Assembly (NCBI RefSeq): GCF_002327185.1
Contig: NZ_CP018624.1
Span: 2,180,660 to 2,244,659, forward strand
Direction: 5' to 3'
From: Clostridium chauvoei
Lineage (GTDB): Bacteria > Bacillota > Clostridia > Clostridiales > Clostridiaceae
Length of the DNA: 64,000 nt
Made by a program: the position numbers and the translations under genes. The notes below the pieces were generated by a model, which made no database searches, had not been told where the DNA came from, and saw only the letters and a program-made list of their open reading frames with translations. Below are positions 45,013 through 54,717 of the stretch, piece after piece. Position 1 is the first letter of the stretch, and the number at the start of each line of letters is the position of its first letter.

Positions 45013-48000
45013 TTATTTTAATTTAAATTTGAAAGTCTTAATTTCATATGGTTTAATTGTAAATTCAATTTTATTTCCATGAGCTTCTATAGCTTCTAGG
45101 TTTCTTTCCATTAAGTTACATTCGAATATTTCTTCAATATCACTTAAGAACTCTAAAGTAGCTGTAGTTCTCTTATTATGGAATTCATACATTCTTACAA
45201 CTAAATGATCTGTGTCTTCTGCTTTCTTTATAACTTCAATCATAACATTATTTTTATTAACTTTAACTAAGCTTAATTCATCTGAAAGTTCACCTTCATG
45301 AGCTTCTTCAACCTTTGTATATAAAGGTACATTTAATTCGTAAGCTTTTTGAGTTGTTTCAGCATCTTTCCATGTTCCTAAATGTGGATAAATTGAATAA
45401 GTGAAGTAATGTTCTTCTTTGTCCGCATCTGGATTTGGATCTGTTGATGATTTAATTAAAGTTAATCTCATATTTCCATCTTTAATGTCATGGCCATACT
45501 TGCTATTATTTAGCATAGATACTCCAAATTCACCTTCTGAAAGATCTGCCCACTTATGTCCACAAACTTCAAATTTTGCAACATCCCATGATGTGTTATT
45601 GTGAGTTGATCTAGTAACATTTCCATATTGAATTTCATAAGTAGCTTCATTTGCATTAACTTCTATTGGGAAAGCAGTCTTTAATAGAACATCAAATTCT
45701 TTCCAGTCAGCATATGAATCAAAATCTACTCTTTGAAGGTCATTGTATATATAGATTTTTTGTACTATAGTTGATTCTAAGAACTTTCTTTCAATTCTTA
45801 AAGTACTTCTTACTGGTCCCTTTTCTACAACTTCAATGCTTCTTACGTCATCTACCTTCCACATTTTTTCTTTGTAGTATATATCTATATCCCAGTTATC
45901 AAAGCACATTGGCTTATCTTCAAAAGCTTGTAGCTCGTTACCTATAGCACCATCTTTTAATATTTCTCTACCTGATGCTTTATCTATAAAGGAAACTATT
46001 TGTCCCTTATCATCAAACTTAATCTTAACAAATTTATTTTCTGCTTCTTTATCAGTTAAAACTGTATCTAAAGTAACTTCTTTAGTACTTTCAACAATCT
46101 TAAATGATTTATGTCCATTAGCTGGAACATTTTTTGCAAAGAATATAGCTTTATTTTCTTCTATTCTTTGACATACTAATTCTTCTCCATTATTATCAAT
46201 AACAGCTGGATTCTTAATATCTTCTGGAACTTCAAAAGTTGCAATATCACTTCTTTCAAAGCCTAGTGTATTTGATACAACAACACTTCTATCTTTTAAG
46301 TTAATCTTTGAAGCTATATAATCTACACCTTCGTTAACTAACTTACTACCATTTTCAAGTAATTCCTTATATTCAACTTCTGTTACATCATAAACTTCCT
46401 TAATAGAAGAGCCTGGAATTATATCATGGAATTGATTTAATAAAACAGTTTCCCATGAATCTGTTATACTTCTATATGGATAGTTCTTTCCATATAACAT
46501 TGATAATGAATTAATTTTTTCTGCTGAAGTATATAAGTTTTCACAAGCTCTATTATCTCTCTTATTTCTAGCCATTGAAGTATAAGTTCCTCTATGATAT
46601 TCAAGATATAACTCTCCAACCCACTTTGGTAACTTACTATTATTTTTAGTTTTTTCATCTAACCTCTTGAAGTAGTCTAATGCTGTACCCATCTTAACTC
46701 TTGGAGCTCCTGGAATACCTTTTGCAAGTCTTCTTCCATTTTCAAGCATTTCTAAAGTGGCACCACCACCACCATCTCCCCATCCAAAGGAAATTAGTAC
46801 ATCATCATTTATATTTTTATTTTGGTATCTTCTCCAAGCTCCCATTATAGCATCTGGTTGAATATGTCCATTATAAGTTGTAAAATGTGATGCTCTATCT
46901 TGTCCTGGACAAGTAGTAGTTATAAAGTGTGTTAATACTTCTGTTCCATCAATTCCTCTCCACATAAATGTATCATTTGGAATTTTATTAAATTGGTTCC
47001 ATGCAATCTTTGTAGTCATGAAGTAATCTACATCAGATTTCTTTAATATTTGAGGAAGTGCTGCTGAATATCCAAATACATCTGGTAACCAAAGCACTTT
47101 ATTATCAACATTAAATTCTTCTTTAAAGAATCTCTTACCATGTAATATTTGTCTAACTAATGATTCACCTGACGTTACATTACAATCAGCTTCAAGCCAC
47201 ATAGCCCCTTCTGCTTCCCAAACGCCTTCTTTAACCTTTTCTTTAACTTTTTTATATATCTTTGGATGATCTTCCTTTAAGAATTTGTAAAGCTGTGGTT
47301 GTGATGACATAAAGATATATTCAGGATATTCTTCCATTAGCTTTAATACTGTTGAGAAACTTCTTGCAACTTTTTCTCTAGTTTGAGCAACTGTCCATAA
47401 CCAAGCTACATCTATATGAGTGTGTCCAACACATGTAGCTGTTACATATTCATGTCCACATAATTCTCCATAGAACTTTTCATTTAAGAATTCATTAGCT
47501 TTAATTACACTTTCATTATATTCCTTTGATTTTGGCCTTCTTAAATCTATTAAATTTATAGCATCATTTAAAACAGTTATCATATCAATTCTGTTTTTAT
47601 CTTCTTTATCTAATTCCTTACAAACATCTACTGGAACTTTTAAGTTAAAGTATAAATCTCTAGCAACCATATCTATAACTACTAATTTCCCATGTAATGT
47701 TGCCAATTTATCTGCTAACATTCCTGCATAAGCATGTAAGTCTATATCATATCTTGTTCCAGGTACTGCATCATGAGTTAATATTATTTCTCTATGATTT
47801 ATATCTACTCCTTGGATTTGTTCTCCATTAACATATAAGATAAATTGAGGGTTTGTTGCATCCCAACCTTCTTCAAATGTATGGAAGTTTAATGCTATAG
47901 TTTGTCCTTTAAAATGTTCTGGAACTTCAACTGAACATTTGAACCAACCATGACAATCTTTTCCTCCCCAAAGGTCTCCAGTTTTAAATTCTCTCCAACC

Positions 48001-48144
48001 TTCTTCTGGTGCTTCTTTTATTAAATCTATATTATGATAGTTTCCATCTATGTACTTATAATCCTCAAGGTTAATTTGATCTCTGTACACATACTTTGCT
48101 ATTTCTCCACAAGTTTTTTCTATTCTTTCTAATAAATAATGCAT
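45013..48144 (-). CDS. GH38 alpha-mannosidase (cytosolic)
   Basis: 1043 residues. GHTHIDVAWLWTVAQTREK carries the HxD zinc site (about residue 240), SEGWEAEGAMWLEADCN-like and LWLPDVFGYSAALPQ follow, the latter with the nucleophile Asp. The C-terminal half is the GH38 beta-domain. No signal peptide. It removes alpha-mannose from imported oligosaccharides, yielding mannose for the kinase and ManA. It starts at ATG after AAAAGAGGTG and follows the permease genes. Confidence 0.95.
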   Translation of the reverse strand: MHYLLERIEKTCGEIAKYVYRDQINLEDYKYIDGNYHNIDLIKEAPEEGWREFKTGDLWGGKDCHGWFKCSVEVPEHFKGQTIALNFHTFEEGWDATNPQFILYVNGEQIQGVDINHREIILTHDAVPGTRYDIDLHAYAGMLADKLATLHGKLVVIDMVARDLYFNLKVPVDVCKELDKEDKNRIDMITVLNDAINLIDLRRPKSKEYNESVIKANEFLNEKFYGELCGHEYVTATCVGHTHIDVAWLWTVAQTREKVARSFSTVLKLMEEYPEYIFMSSQPQLYKFLKEDHPKIYKKVKEKVKEGVWEAEGAMWLEADCNVTSGESLVRQILHGKRFFKEEFNVDNKVLWLPDVFGYSAALPQILKKSDVDYFMTTKIAWNQFNKIPNDTFMWRGIDGTEVLTHFITTTCPGQDRASHFTTYNGHIQPDAIMGAWRRYQNKNINDDVLISFGWGDGGGGATLEMLENGRRLAKGIPGAPRVKMGTALDYFKRLDEKTKNNSKLPKWVGELYLEYHRGTYTSMARNKRDNRACENLYTSAEKINSLSMLYGKNYPYRSITDSWETVLLNQFHDIIPGSSIKEVYDVTEVEYKELLENGSKLVNEGVDYIASKINLKDRSVVVSNTLGFERSDIATFEVPEDIKNPAVIDNNGEELVCQRIEENKAIFFAKNVPANGHKSFKIVESTKEVTLDTVLTDKEAENKFVKIKFDDKGQIVSFIDKASGREILKDGAIGNELQAFEDKPMCFDNWDIDIYYKEKMWKVDDVRSIEVVEKGPVRSTLRIERKFLESTIVQKIYIYNDLQRVDFDSYADWKEFDVLLKTAFPIEVNANEATYEIQYGNVTRSTHNNTSWDVAKFEVCGHKWADLSEGEFGVSMLNNSKYGHDIKDGNMRLTLIKSSTDPNPDADKEEHYFTYSIYPHLGTWKDAETTQKAYELNVPLYTKVEEAHEGELSDELSLVKVNKNNVMIEVIKKAEDTDHLVVRMYEFHNKRTTATLEFLSDIEEIFECNLMERNLEAIEAHGNKIEFTIKPYEIKTFKFKLK

Positions 48145-48270
48145 CTTAACACCTCTTTTAATCTTTACTAATCTTTATTATCCTATGTTTAAACTTTGTA
48201 TTTTATAATTAAGTTATATTTTAAGGTGGCATTTAGTACCACCTCAAAATATTAAATAATTTATTGCTTA

Positions 48271-49236
48271 CTATTCTTTTACAGCCCCAATTGTTAATCC
48301 ATTTACAAAGTATCTTTGGAAGAATGGATATGCAAATATAATTGGTAAAGTAGTAATTACTACTATTGCCATCTTAGCTGTATCCTTTGGCATATTTGCA
48401 CTAGCTTCTATAGCATTTGCTCCCATCAATGCTGCATTATTAGATAAGAATTCCATTGAACTTTCTATTCTAATAAGTAAGTATTGTAATGGCATTAAAC
48501 TATTATCATCAATATATAACATAGCGTTAAACCAATCATTCCAGTATCCTAAGGTTAGGAATAATGCTATTGTCGCTATACCTGGAAGGGATATAGGTAA
48601 TACTATTTTTAAGAATAATTTCCATTCTGATGCACCATCAATCTTAGCTGATTCTACAATTGCATCTGGTACTGTTGTTTTAAAGAATGTTCTAAGAATT
48701 ATTATATTAAAGGAACTTACACACATCGGTAATATAAGTGCTAATATACTATTCTTTAATCCTAAGAATTTTGTAACTACTAAGTATGATGAAACCATAC
48801 CACCTGAAAATAACATTGGTATGAATATTAACTTAGTGAAGAATTTTCTATATGCAAAGCTTTTTCTTGATAATGCATATCCATACATTGACATTATAGC
48901 TAATCCTAATAATGTACCTGATACAGTTACTATTATTGTTACTCCATAAGCTCTCATTATTTGGCTTCCTGATGAGAATATATATTTGTATGCTGCAAAA
49001 CTCCATTCTTGTGGCCAAAATCTATAACCATTTGCTTGAAGAGCTTGTTCACTTGTAAGTGAAATAATAACAACAAATATAAATGGGATTATACATAAAG
49101 CTGCCAATATCATAAATAATATATTAAATCCTACGTTAGTTCCCTTTGATATAGAATTAAATTTACTTATCTCCTCTGCTGGCTCCTTTGATTTCTTTCC
49201 TCTGAAACGAGCTGTTTTCCTATTCATTTCTAACAT
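48271..49236 (-). CDS. ABC sugar permease, LplC/YtcP type
   Basis: 321 residues with six transmembrane helices. The EAA motif is seen in VESAKIDGASEWKLFLKIVLPISLPG. The C-terminal FFQRYFVNGLTIGAVKE is typical of MalG-like carbohydrate permeases of the LplC group. Pairs with 49256-50215. An ATPase gene is absent, so a shared MsmX-type ATPase elsewhere is expected. Confidence 0.93.
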   Translation of the reverse strand: MLEMNRKTARFRGKKSKEPAEEISKFNSISKGTNVGFNILFMILAALCIIPFIFVVIISLTSEQALQANGYRFWPQEWSFAAYKYIFSSGSQIMRAYGVTIIVTVSGTLLGLAIMSMYGYALSRKSFAYRKFFTKLIFIPMLFSGGMVSSYLVVTKFLGLKNSILALILPMCVSSFNIIILRTFFKTTVPDAIVESAKIDGASEWKLFLKIVLPISLPGIATIALFLTLGYWNDWFNAMLYIDDNSLMPLQYLLIRIESSMEFLSNNAALMGANAIEASANMPKDTAKMAIVVITTLPIIFAYPFFQRYFVNGLTIGAVKE

Positions 49237-49255
49237 TTAATACACCACCTTTATC

Positions 49256-50215
49256 TTAGAAGAATGCGTTTTCGTTATCTACTTTTCTAACGATTCCATT
49301 TGTTACTAATATCAGCACAAGTCCTACAATTGATTGGTATAAACTTGCTGCTGAACTCATTCCTATATTACCTAAATTCATAAGTCCTCTATATACGTAA
49401 GTGTCTATAACGTTTGTTACTGGATATAAAGCTCCTGAGTTTTTAGGTAGTTGATAGAATAATCCAAAGTCTGATTTAAACATTCCTCCAACTGCAGTTA
49501 TAAACATTATAATTAATACTGGTTTTAATAGTGGGATTGTTATATGTTTAATTTGTTGCCACTTACTAGCCCCATCAATTATTGCTGCTTCATAATAAGT
49601 TTTATCTATACCACATATTGCTGCTAGATATACAACAGTTCCATATCCAATTCCTTTCCATTGACTCATAAATATTATGATAAATGGCCAAAACTTAGGT
49701 TCTGTATACCAAGATATCTTGTCCATTCCAAATGAAGTTAAAAGTCCATTTATATATCCTTTTTCTGGGCTTAAGAATGCATATAAGCAATAACTTACTA
49801 CAACCCAAGATAAAAAGTATGGTAAAAACATTGAACTTTGATAGAATTTTGATCCCCTTTTGTTTAATAACTCTTTTAACAATATTGCAAGAGTTACTGG
49901 AATCACTATCCCTAATACTATAAATACAACATTATAAGCTATTGTATTTTTTGTTATTAGCCAAGCATCACTACTTTGGAATAAGAACTTGAAATTATCA
50001 AATCCTACCCATTCACTTTTAACTAAGCTCTCTAGGAATCCCCCATGTATTCTCCAATCTTTAAAAGCTACAACCACCCCAAACATTGGTAAATATGCGA
50101 ATATTAGAAACCAAATAGCTCCTGGTATAGTAAGTAGTAATAATTCTTTATTACTCTTAAATGTTTTAAATCTGTTCTTCTTAGTTGACTCTTCTTTTTT
50201 TGACTTTTTTAACAT
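49256..50215 (-). CDS. ABC sugar permease, LplB type
   Basis: 319 residues from the ATG at 50215, with GGAGGG 6 nt upstream; the frame extends to 50251, but there it overlaps a cre-like promoter element. Six helices and the EAA loop YEAAIIDGASKWQQIKHITIPLLKP mark a MalF/LplB-type permease. First gene of the transport/mannosidase unit. Confidence 0.93.
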   Translation of the reverse strand: MLKKSKKEESTKKNRFKTFKSNKELLLLTIPGAIWFLIFAYLPMFGVVVAFKDWRIHGGFLESLVKSEWVGFDNFKFLFQSSDAWLITKNTIAYNVVFIVLGIVIPVTLAILLKELLNKRGSKFYQSSMFLPYFLSWVVVSYCLYAFLSPEKGYINGLLTSFGMDKISWYTEPKFWPFIIIFMSQWKGIGYGTVVYLAAICGIDKTYYEAAIIDGASKWQQIKHITIPLLKPVLIIMFITAVGGMFKSDFGLFYQLPKNSGALYPVTNVIDTYVYRGLMNLGNIGMSSAASLYQSIVGLVLILVTNGIVRKVDNENAFF

Positions 50216-50234
50216 ATTAACCCTCCCCTTCCTT

Positions 50235-50272
50235 TGTAAACGTTTCTCCATATTTAAAATATATCATATTTA
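50235..50272 (-). promoter_or_regulatory. Promoter with cre-like operator for the permease operon
   Basis: The sequence TTTGTAAACGTTTCTC (plus-strand reading, about 50233-50248) is close to the CcpA cre consensus. On the minus strand it follows TATGAT/TATATT -10-like sequence (about 50258-50270). Same TGTAAACGTT core as at 37826. Confidence 0.55.
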
Positions 50273-50341
50273 ATATTTAATCTTAAAGTTGAAATACTTT
50301 AGATTTAGTGTATAAATTAGAGATTATTATTTTTTATATAG

Positions 50342-50384
50342 AAAAAAGCCAATGTTTCTATATAATGAAACATTGACTCTTTTA
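50342..50384 (-). terminator. Hairpin terminator upstream of the glycan locus
   Basis: AATGTTTC and GAAACATT arms around TATATAAT, then on the minus strand GGCTTTTTTC. It would stop transcription coming from the accessory region before the permease promoter. Confidence 0.75.
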
Positions 50385-50499
50385 TTCATAAAAAACTCCT
50401 ACCGATAAAATATTCAAACTTATATAATTTTCAAAGAGCGATTTGAACTAGAAGTTAGAGTATGTACATCTTGCTTGAAAATTATGATAGAATGTTATG

Positions 50500-50781
50500 T
50501 TATTCACCTTTATTATCATGAACAAAACCTAATGCACCTTGAATATTACCTGCAAGAACTTCAGTAAATAATTTGGGACTACAATCCTCAAATTCACCAA
50601 TCATTCTAACATGGTCTTTAAAATCCATTAAGCTAGGTAAAACTAGTAATTTTAATTCTGTAGTTCCATCAGTTCGTAATTCAAAATCATTAACGGATAG
50701 TTTACCACTAAGAGCCTTCTTATAAAGTTTAGCAGAAGAAATTATTGTTTTTAAAACATCCTTTTTATTTAACTTTGCCAT
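50500..50781 (-). CDS. Small soluble protein, unknown (93 aa)
   Basis: Begins MAKLNKKDVLKTIISSAKLYKKALSGKLSVNDFEL; charged, no membrane segment, no recognised motif. Starts at ATG after AGGGGGTCTAT. It marks the boundary of the accessory region and has an unusual leader with repeated hairpins (50802-50943). Could be a phage- or plasmid-type protein; this is a guess. Confidence 0.55.
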   Translation of the reverse strand: MAKLNKKDVLKTIISSAKLYKKALSGKLSVNDFELRTDGTTELKLLVLPSLMDFKDHVRMIGEFEDCSPKLFTEVLAGNIQGALGFVHDNKGE

Positions 50782-50801
50782 ATAGACCCCCTATGCAAAA
50801 A

Positions 50802-50832
50802 TGGAGTACCTGTACCAAGTACAAATACTCCA
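50802..50832 (-). repeat. Nested hairpin in the leader of the 93-aa gene
   Basis: TGGAGTA pairs with TACTCCA on the outside and GTAC with GTAC inside, about 20 bp before the start codon of the 93-residue gene. It could shape translation of that gene. Confidence 0.5.
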
Positions 50833-50839
50833 TTACTGA

Positions 50840-50943
50840 TTTTTCTGTTGTCTGCCAACGGCGTGCAATTAAATCACGCAAATCTTTTAGGTTTTTCTGT
50901 TGCCTACCAACGACGTGCAATTAAATCACGTAGATATTTCAGA
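50840..50943. repeat. Two 52-bp tandem repeats with a conserved hairpin
   Basis: Units 50840-50891 and 50892-50943 match at 44 of 52 positions. Each has GTTG-N5-CAAC and a second stem of the form (G/A)CGTG-N9-CACG(C/T). The G-to-A change in one arm is matched by C-to-T in the other arm. The remaining 50944-51183 is AT-rich without recognised features. Confidence 0.75.
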
Positions 50944-51183
50944 TTATTAAGGTGTCAGTACACCCAAATAAAAATTATTCTTTATTTATAATATTATAAT
51001 AGCACTATAACAATAAAAATCAACTGAATAATTTTATTTTACTTTATATTAGTATGTCCAATTTTAGAATATATAACCTTGATATTAGCACATTAATTCT
51101 AGTCCGGTAATTAAAATCTTAATAGTTATTTGCTTGAAATTAATGGTTATATATACTATTATTAGTAGTATAATACTCTATAC

Positions 51184-51570
51184 ATGCTTATAGTAGCTTC
51201 AGTATTAAAAATAAAAGAAACTATTACGGCTTCTAAAATTGTAGCTGCATTATCTAAACCTAAATGGTTAGGTGAAGAATGTAATAGAAAAGCGTTTAAG
51301 GGTGCATATGAACAAGATAAATATAAGACTTTGACTGAATTCCCTGTATATACTGGTACTACTTCTAAATCAAGAAGAATAGATGTCTTAGTAGCAGAGA
51401 ATTTAAGAGTTAAGGAACACTTTAATCTAAATCTACATGGTATTGAAATTAAAGTATCTAAGAGTGATTTAGTTAATGATATGAAGTATTCAGAGTATGC
51501 CGAGTTCATAAATTATCTATGGTTAGAGTTATTAAGTATTTGTTTATTTTTAATATTAATCAGATTGTAA
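51184..51570 (+). pseudogene. Truncated PD-(D/E)XK nuclease-like gene (MmcB-like)
   Basis: 128 residues. RRIDVLVAEN, HGIEIKVSKSDLVNDMKYSEYAEFINYLW resembles the core of MmcB/phage-type restriction-endonuclease-like proteins (D...ExK). After YLWL the frame continues into LELLSICLFLILIRL, which does not fit the family, so the C-terminus seems lost. No clear ribosome site at the first ATG. Likely remnant of a phage or mobile element. Confidence 0.5.
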
Positions 51571-51703
51571 TGTATAAAGAATACAAATTATTTACTTGAT
51601 AATTTGATATGTATTAATTTTAGCAATGCTTAAAATTATATAATAGTGGTATAAATAAAAGCACTTCATGTAAAGAAGCAATGATAGATATTAGGTTATT
51701 TAA

Positions 51704-52090
51704 CAGAGTATGTCGGTGAAATTAATGAGTATATAACTTCTTCAAAGTTGCCTTTTAAAGAGATTGAGGTTAGGATAAGAAATCATGGATATTCAGGGTC
51801 TACTAGCTTACTTAGACGGCATATATCCAAGCTTAAAGCTGATAGTAAACAACAGTACAAAAAGGCAAAAAACAACAATTTATGTTGAAAGAAAATTAAT
51901 ATTAAAACTTCTTTATCAACCATTATCTACAGTTAAAGGTTTAGATACGAAATTATTTGAATTATTATGTAGTCAATATACAAATGTATCTAAAATTTTA
52001 GAGTTAGTTAATAGATTTAGATCTATATTAAAAGCCAAAGATATCACTAAATTAGATTTATGGAATATTCTGAGTATATTAGACATATAG
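51704..52090 (+). pseudogene. ISL3-family transposase remnant
   Basis: In one frame YITSSKLPFKEIEVRIRN, HGYSGSTSLLRRHISKLKA matches the helix-turn-helix of ISL3 transposases. It runs into a stop near 51886 and the match continues in the next frame (from about 51875) as VERKLILKLLYQPLSTVKGL...ILELVNRFRSILKAK up to 52090. At least one frameshift, and both ends are missing. Confidence 0.6.
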
Positions 52091-52287
52091 AATATACGAT
52101 TTTCTATGCTTTTCTTAGGATTACTCCTAGTCTTAGATTTTTCTAAAATTATAATAATATGTAAGTTGATAATATAGATTCTCAGAACAAAGTAAAATTT
52201 AATTTTAAGCAGCCTCATCTAAGTTATTATAATAATCATTTCTGTACTATTTAGGGCTAAAGATGAATATCACATATAAACTGATAT

Positions 52288-52566
52288 TTTACTTCTCTGG
52301 CTTTGTGAAGATGCGTATGGCTTTTTTTAATATTGCATTTTCTTCTTCTATATCAGCCAATCTCTTTTTTAAAGATTCTTAACTCTTCATCTTCAGGACT
52401 TAAGTTGCCGCTATCCGGGAAGGCATTGTTACCATACTCTTCATGTTTCTTAACCCAGCCTCTAATAGTTGACTCACTAACCCTATATCTTTAGCAACAT
52501 GAGTTGCTCTTCTTCCTTGTTCAGTTAATAATTTAATTATTTCCTTTTTATATTCTTTTGCTACCT
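52288..52566 (-). pseudogene. IS3-family OrfA remnant
   Basis: Minus-strand translation across three frames gives AKEYKKEIIKLLTEQGRRAT, then SESTIRGWVKKHEEYGNNAF, SPEDEELRIFKK and LADIEEENAILKKAIRIF: the helix-turn-helix plus leucine-zipper of IS3-type OrfA. Two frameshifts (near 52480 and 52365). The following OrfB begins KYQFICDIHL and is lost at once. Confidence 0.75.
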
Positions 52567-52809
52567 ATTAATAAACACATCATTCTTGATTAGTATTAAT
52601 GGTAAAGATTTTAGAAAGTATTTTTAGTTTTATACTCTAAAATTAACTTTATAAATTTCTCTACTACTCTTCCCCCTTTTCCCCCATGCTCACTACATTA
52701 TTAGAATTATGAATTAAGATTATTATTTATCTTTTATTCATTTAATAATATTCTAAAATACTCCTTATTATGAAGTGAGAATTTTATTGGTTTTGCAGTA
52801 ACCTGTAAA

Positions 52810-53313
52810 CTATACTAATGCTTCCTTAAGTATAGCTTTATTTTCCTCACTAATATTATTAACGCTTAATCCTACAAGTGATTTATTAGCATCTAGATAG
52901 AAATCAACATTATCATTTTGTAAGCAATCACTAATTTCATTTTCTGAAAATATTATACTCACATTTTTACTTTCTATATATACTTTCAATGTCCCCTTTT
53001 CATCTGTATATATTTCATCATTAATATTTTCTAATTCTAATATGGGACTTCCTTTAAATATATTAAAGTTGTTTTCAGAATAATTATCTAATTCATATAC
53101 ATTTTTACATATAGTTAATGTTATAGAACGTATATCTTTCTTATACTGCCCTATTCCTATTTCAATTAACGAGCTACTAAAATCTCCTGTTCTCCAGTAT
53201 ATAGTTGGTTCTTTTGAAATATTCCATACTCCGAATTCTATATTTATTGGTGTATATATATCAAATTCTATATTTTCTTTTTTAGTTCCTTCATTTTTAA
53301 ATACCTTTAACAT
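52810..53313 (-). CDS. Candidate immunity protein (167 aa)
   Basis: A soluble protein of unknown family, predicted beta-rich in the first 130 residues with a helical end (SEENKAILKEALV). It follows the toxin fragment by 24 bp on the same strand, the place where immunity genes of polymorphic toxins lie. It starts at ATG. The assignment is by position only. The 243-bp gap 52567-52809 holds nothing recognised. Confidence 0.5.
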   Translation of the reverse strand: MLKVFKNEGTKKENIEFDIYTPINIEFGVWNISKEPTIYWRTGDFSSSLIEIGIGQYKKDIRSITLTICKNVYELDNYSENNFNIFKGSPILELENINDEIYTDEKGTLKVYIESKNVSIIFSENEISDCLQNDNVDFYLDANKSLVGLSVNNISEENKAILKEALV

Positions 53314-53337
53314 ATTATATAACTACCTTTCGTTTGG

Positions 53338-54479
53338 TTATTGTTTGTAAACAGCATGTTTTATTACTGGCAATAATCCCTCTCCTCTTGGTTTACTAAA
53401 AATTAATTCCCAATTTCCTACATTCATAATTTCATCATACTTAACACCCTTCTTAACTGCACCTGAAACTGAGTTTTGAAAACTTGAAAGTAAAGTTTGA
53501 CTATTTATAGGCATTCCGTGTGACATAGGGTCTCTTGTTATATATTCAACCATATGCTTCGTACCATTTGGATGTACCCAGAACTTTTCTCCACCAACTA
53601 TTAACTCGAATGATTTAGGTATTTTAGTACCATCATACATAGGCTGAGTAATCTTTATATTATCCCATACTGTCTTACTAGCATTACCCGCCCCCTTAGA
53701 TGCCTTAATGGACTCTAATATTTCTCAACTTTCCCACCATTTTTTACTTGATTTGCTATTTGGGGTAGATGCTCCATTATAGATTCTGCTATTCCATCTG
53801 TCGCTACTATTATTAGTATCTCTCCTACTATTCGTCCTAACACTCTAGATTTTTCATTTAAATTTGAATCTATAAAATTATTTACTGCCTCTACAATAAT
53901 TTTATCTAATATTATAGCTTCCTCACAATTTGGATTACTTATTACTTTATTTAGAAATTGGATTCCATTTGCAACTCCTATTACTCCATCTATTGGATGA
54001 CTTACAAATTCAAACACTCCTTTTACAGCTCCTATAAGTGCATCTCCTATTCCTAAATAAAAGTTTTCTCTAATACTCTCTAAAGTTATTACTTCTTTAT
54101 GTGTTTTATTATTTGTTCCTTGTGACCCAGTATCTCTTTGAACTTTGATTATTTGTCCATTTACTGCTTGACTTATCCAAACATAAAGTTGTGTCTTCTT
54201 ATTTCCACCTAATTTATCATACTTATCTTTCAATCCAAAATCAGATATAAATTGATTTACTACTTTATTAAATTGTTCATTCCATTCTGCTGTTATTTGG
54301 CCATTATAGTTTCTAAGGTTTCCATATCCTAATTTTTCTAAGTTTAATTTATTTTCTATTAACTGATCTTGTTCATCAGTAATTGAATTATTATGGGTAG
54401 CAGCTCCATCTAAACTAAAAACCCAATATTCTTGACATTCTCTTGTAAAAATGTTTGCTGATGCCTTAACAGAATCCAT
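53338..54479 (-). pseudogene. Polymorphic-toxin C-terminal fragment, frameshifted
   Basis: Two overlapping frames: 254 codons (54479-53715) beginning MDSVKAS with a DALIGAVKGVFEFVSHPIDG linker-type region, and a toxin-like tail (about 53731-53338) read as EILESIKASKGAGNASKTVW...HAVYKQ. One base missing near 53718-53731 separates them; an added base gives VEEILES. Upstream of 54479 another frame encodes NGVNPVELANYSLNNG, so the N-terminal end is also frameshifted. There is no secretion domain. It looks like an orphan toxin cassette cut from a longer LXG- or CDI-like protein. Confidence 0.6.
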
Positions 54480-54579
54480 TATTCAATGAGTAATTTGCTA
54501 ATTCAACAGGATTTACACCATTTCTTTTAATAGTTGTATATTCATATTAACTTTTTTGTTTCTTTTTTCCTAATCTTTT

Positions 54580-54614
54580 ATTCATACAAATTTTCTCTAA
54601 AAATTTGTATGAAT
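54580..54614. repeat. Perfect 15-bp inverted repeat
   Basis: ATTCATACAAATTTT (54580-54594) and its exact complement (54600-54614) around CTCTA. It lies between the toxin fragment and the left IS copy in the gap 54480-54717. It may be a terminator or an end of a lost element. Confidence 0.7.
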
Positions 54615-54717
54615 ATGTCGAATTAAAATACAATATATACTACAAATAATTACAAAAAAAACTATATTATAATGATAAAGTAATATTTGTAAATTATTAT
54701 TACAAATATTTATAAAC

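Noticed and set aside
45419..45604. Open frames antisense to the mannosidase and other large genes
   Set aside because: No ribosome sites, no recognisable families, and codon patterns that mirror the real genes on the opposite strand.
50840..50943. CRISPR array
   Set aside because: Only two units. Similarity covers nearly the whole 52 bp with no unique spacers, and no cas genes are nearby.
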